Positions 62,033 to 64,000 of a stretch of DNA of 64,000 nucleotides are shown piece by piece. The notes below the pieces were generated by a model. It searched no databases. It had not been told where the DNA came from and saw only the letters and a program-made list of their open reading frames with translations. This DNA is from JACKAQ01 sp965227145 (lineage in GTDB: Bacteria; Calditrichota; Calditrichia; RBG-13-44-9; J075), in NCBI GenBank assembly GCA_965227145.1, contig OZ245730.1, positions 1 through 64,000 on the forward strand. The letters run 5' to 3'. The position numbers and the translations under genes were made by a program. Within the stretch, counting starts at the first letter, position 1; each line of letters begins with the position of its first letter.

Positions 62033-63631
62033 TTATTTTGCGCGATTCAGGGCAAATGATTTTTGATCAATAAATATTTCAAGTTCAAAATTATAGACTG
62101 TTTTGTCGCGGATTTCCTGAACTTCCACCCGTTTTAGCCGGGCGTTTTCCAGCGAATTGACGAACAGCGGAATTTTGTCGCGATAGACGGAATAGCCTCT
62201 CATGACCACTTTTTCCAAACCTTCGCGGGATGCGTCGGTAATCCACACATGTTGGGTTTTTTGGGCGACGTTGGCAATTTGCGCTAAAAACTGGCTCCAT
62301 GTACTATTGTGCAGCGGAATGGAATCGAGCACGCCCAGCGTTTTATCGAAAGTGCTGAGCTTTTGGCGGAGCAGGTTAAGCCGCATTTCCATTTCCTGCA
62401 GTTCGGCCAATTCCACTTTTTTGGAGCGAATTTGCATTTCCTGCTGGTTCAGCAAGCTTTGCTGTTCGGCAATTTTGATGGTTGAGAAAAAGGTGATTAT
62501 CGGGATCAGCGCCAATATCAGCCAACCGGCAATTCCCAGTTTGAACTTCTTTTTACTCTCTTTTACCTCATGCGGGGTGAGGTCCATAACATAATAATTT
62601 TTGGATTTATCATCCAGCGCGCGCAAAGCGGAGCCGATGGGAATGGCAAATCGCGAGGAAAGCGGATCGCTGCCGGCAAGCCCCAGCTGTTGCAGGTTGA
62701 TATATTCGATAACGGTTTCCGTGGGAAATTTTTGGCGCAGAAAATCGTCGATGCCCGCATCAAACGCCTGACCGGTGAGGATGACGTGATCGAGCATTGG
62801 CAGGTTCAGGTTATCCTGTTCCAGCAAAATACGGCTGTAAATGGTATTCACGATATTTTCGGAATCGAGCCCGACGCCAATAATATAGGAAATGTTAACA
62901 ATTTCGGAACCGCGCATAAAGGTGAGGCGGCTGAACTCATGCCCGATGTAAATAATCAGGTTGATGGTTTCTTCGGGAAACTGGTAGCTTTGTTTGATGA
63001 GGTTAACGAGCGAAATTTCGGCGCTTTCCACAAATGAAATGCGTTTGGAAATACCCGGTTCTGCCGCTTCCAGCTCGCCAATAACGCTGATCTCGCCATC
63101 ACGGACGATGGCCATCAGGCGACCATCCTGCAATTTGATGAGGTTGATATCCTGTGGCTTTAGTAAATCCGCATCCGGACGAACTTTCGCCAGTTCTTCA
63201 ATAACGCGTTTTTTTAGCTTTTCGCCTTTCAGATTCCAGTCGGAATTAAAATAGGCGTAATAGATCTGTGGTTCGGCCAGGCTGACGGCCATTTTATATT
63301 TTTTGTCAGCGTATTTTGCCAGCAGCGCGCCCAGCGCTTCGGCATTGGCTTCCACTATTTCATTTTCTACATCGGAGAGTAAAATATCCGGTCCGGACAG
63401 TTCGTTGGATAGGGAAATTCCTTCCATATCGTTGCCCATATCGCCATCCAGCCCATCGGAATAATCCGGTATCAGCTCCCGTGTTGCGCCAACAGCTTCC
63501 ATTTTGACGGCAATACGGGAAATTTCCGCATCAACCAGCCGAACATCGCCATCTTTTTGCATTAAACAAACAAAGTGGAGGTAGGTACCTTCTACAAATA
63601 CACCTACAGCATATTTTGCTTTTTTTCCCAT
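62033..63631 (-). CDS. PilM-PilN fusion protein
   Basis: A 532-residue protein. Residues 1-365 resemble the actin-like PilM (LINLIIYIGHEFSRLTFMRG, SYIIGVGLDSENIVNTIYSR). A membrane helix at about 371-391 (LGIAGWLILALIPIITFFST) and a coiled coil (about 395-430) lead to the PilN periplasmic domain (TWSQFLAQIANVAQKTQHVW, VEVQEIRDKTVYNFELEIFI). In most bacteria PilM and PilN are separate and interact through the PilN N-terminus; here they are one chain, as in GspL. An acidic insert lies at about 50-75. It opens the run PilMN, PilOP, PilQ. Confidence 0.78.
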   Translation of the reverse strand: MGKKAKYAVGVFVEGTYLHFVCLMQKDGDVRLVDAEISRIAVKMEAVGATRELIPDYSDGLDGDMGNDMEGISLSNELSGPDILLSDVENEIVEANAEALGALLAKYADKKYKMAVSLAEPQIYYAYFNSDWNLKGEKLKKRVIEELAKVRPDADLLKPQDINLIKLQDGRLMAIVRDGEISVIGELEAAEPGISKRISFVESAEISLVNLIKQSYQFPEETINLIIYIGHEFSRLTFMRGSEIVNISYIIGVGLDSENIVNTIYSRILLEQDNLNLPMLDHVILTGQAFDAGIDDFLRQKFPTETVIEYINLQQLGLAGSDPLSSRFAIPIGSALRALDDKSKNYYVMDLTPHEVKESKKKFKLGIAGWLILALIPIITFFSTIKIAEQQSLLNQQEMQIRSKKVELAELQEMEMRLNLLRQKLSTFDKTLGVLDSIPLHNSTWSQFLAQIANVAQKTQHVWITDASREGLEKVVMRGYSVYRDKIPLFVNSLENARLKRVEVQEIRDKTVYNFELEIFIDQKSFALNRAK

Positions 63632-63712
63632 TGGTCATCCTAACCTTATTCTGGATCCTTTCCAAAAATCCCTTTTGAGTACAATATTATATCGAAAGAA
63701 ACCGGCAAAACT

Positions 63713-64000
63713 TTACACGCTTCTTAACAACAGCTTATCGTGGAGCAATTGTTTCATGCGTCTTTTATTGTTTGCGTAGTTTAGCGCGGTTTCCAGGGTG
63801 ATTTGCCGGGCACGGTAAAGCTGCAATAAATCCTGCTCCAGCGTAATCATGCCGTATTCTTTTCCCTCGTTTATCATTTGATAGATTTCCTGAATATTTT
63901 CATTTCTGATTGCCGCGCGAACAGATGGCGTCATTACCAGCACCTCTTTTGCGAGCACCCGGCGGCCGTCCGTGCTGGGCACCAGTTTTTGCGAAATAAC
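63713..64000 (-). CDS. pilT: PilT-like pilus retraction ATPase, C-terminal end (partial)
   Basis: The last 95 codons of a GspE/PilT-family ATPase whose 5' part lies beyond the window. VISQKLVPSTDGRRVLAKEV, the following LVMTPSVRAAIRNENIQEIY and GMITLEQDLLQLYRARQI are the PilT C-terminal helical region (usual form: VSQxLxPxxDGxGRVAAxEV). PilB is less likely because it lacks this tail. The open frame runs off the window end. It lies 81 bases upstream of the PilM-PilN gene on the same strand. Confidence 0.82.
   Translation of the reverse strand, partial: VISQKLVPSTDGRRVLAKEVLVMTPSVRAAIRNENIQEIYQMINEGKEYGMITLEQDLLQLYRARQITLETALNYANNKRRMKQLLHDKLLLRSV

Overview
The window looks like a chromosomal segment of a flagellated, Gram-negative-type bacterium with type IV pili. 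A C-terminal sorting domain of the type IX kind (YPNPFNPST, near 55.7 kb) beside flagella, a fused E1 alpha/beta 2-oxoacid dehydrogenase and a fused PilM-PilN protein suggests the FCB superphylum, perhaps a Calditrichota- or KSB1-like lineage. That placement is inference from gene content; no marker gene in the window settles it. I see no rRNA, tRNA, CRISPR array or transposase.

Layout. 0-1.2 kb (+): the end of trpE, then trpG and a DUF493/YbeD-like gene. 1.3-9.1 kb (-): a beta-propeller lipoprotein, E2 and fused E1 of a 2-oxoacid dehydrogenase, and panD, panC, panE. 9.2-19.3 kb (+): a dCMP deaminase, then a sulfur-oxidation block. That block holds a CstB-like persulfide dioxygenase-rhodanese, a SulP transporter, two YeeE/YedE-type proteins, a fused ferredoxin/NrfD membrane protein and a molybdopterin oxidoreductase. 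A GxxExxY gene bounded by inverted repeats sits inside the oxidoreductase pair. 19.3-22.8 kb (-): panB, a chemoreceptor and a small periplasmic binding-like protein.

23.1-49.4 kb (+): a long flagellar locus: fliK, flgD, a TIGR02530-type gene, flgE, flbD, motA, motB, fliL, fliM, fliN, fliO, fliP, fliQ, fliR, flhB, flhA, flhF, flhG, a small membrane gene and fliA. It is followed by a kinase-like protein with degenerate ATP-binding boxes, an unusual AMIN-like/TPR/two-HTH membrane protein, a receiver-kinase hybrid and fapA. 49.5-58.7 kb: pspC, then AT-rich surface-glycan genes (deacetylase, sulfotransferase, glycosyltransferase, methyltransferase, flippase) and a large FG-GAP repeat protein with the sorting domain. 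59.1-64 kb: a lone PilN-like gene behind a sigma-54 promoter, then on the minus strand a pilus operon (PilT end, PilM-PilN, PilO-PilP, PilQ).

How it fits together. The sulfur genes describe a plausible route: uptake of reduced sulfur, persulfide to sulfite (CstB-like), sulfite to sulfate at a cytoplasmic-facing Soe/Psr-like complex feeding the quinone pool, and sulfate movement through SulP. This block separates panB from panD-panC-panE, as if it had been inserted into a pantothenate cluster. The flagellar locus shows sigma-54 and sigma-28 type promoters at its gaps, consistent with tiered control by RpoN and FliA.

The intergenic spaces carry several families of short palindromic repeats. 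Two families show matched changes on both arms of the stem, and one repeat encodes the last residues of PanE.
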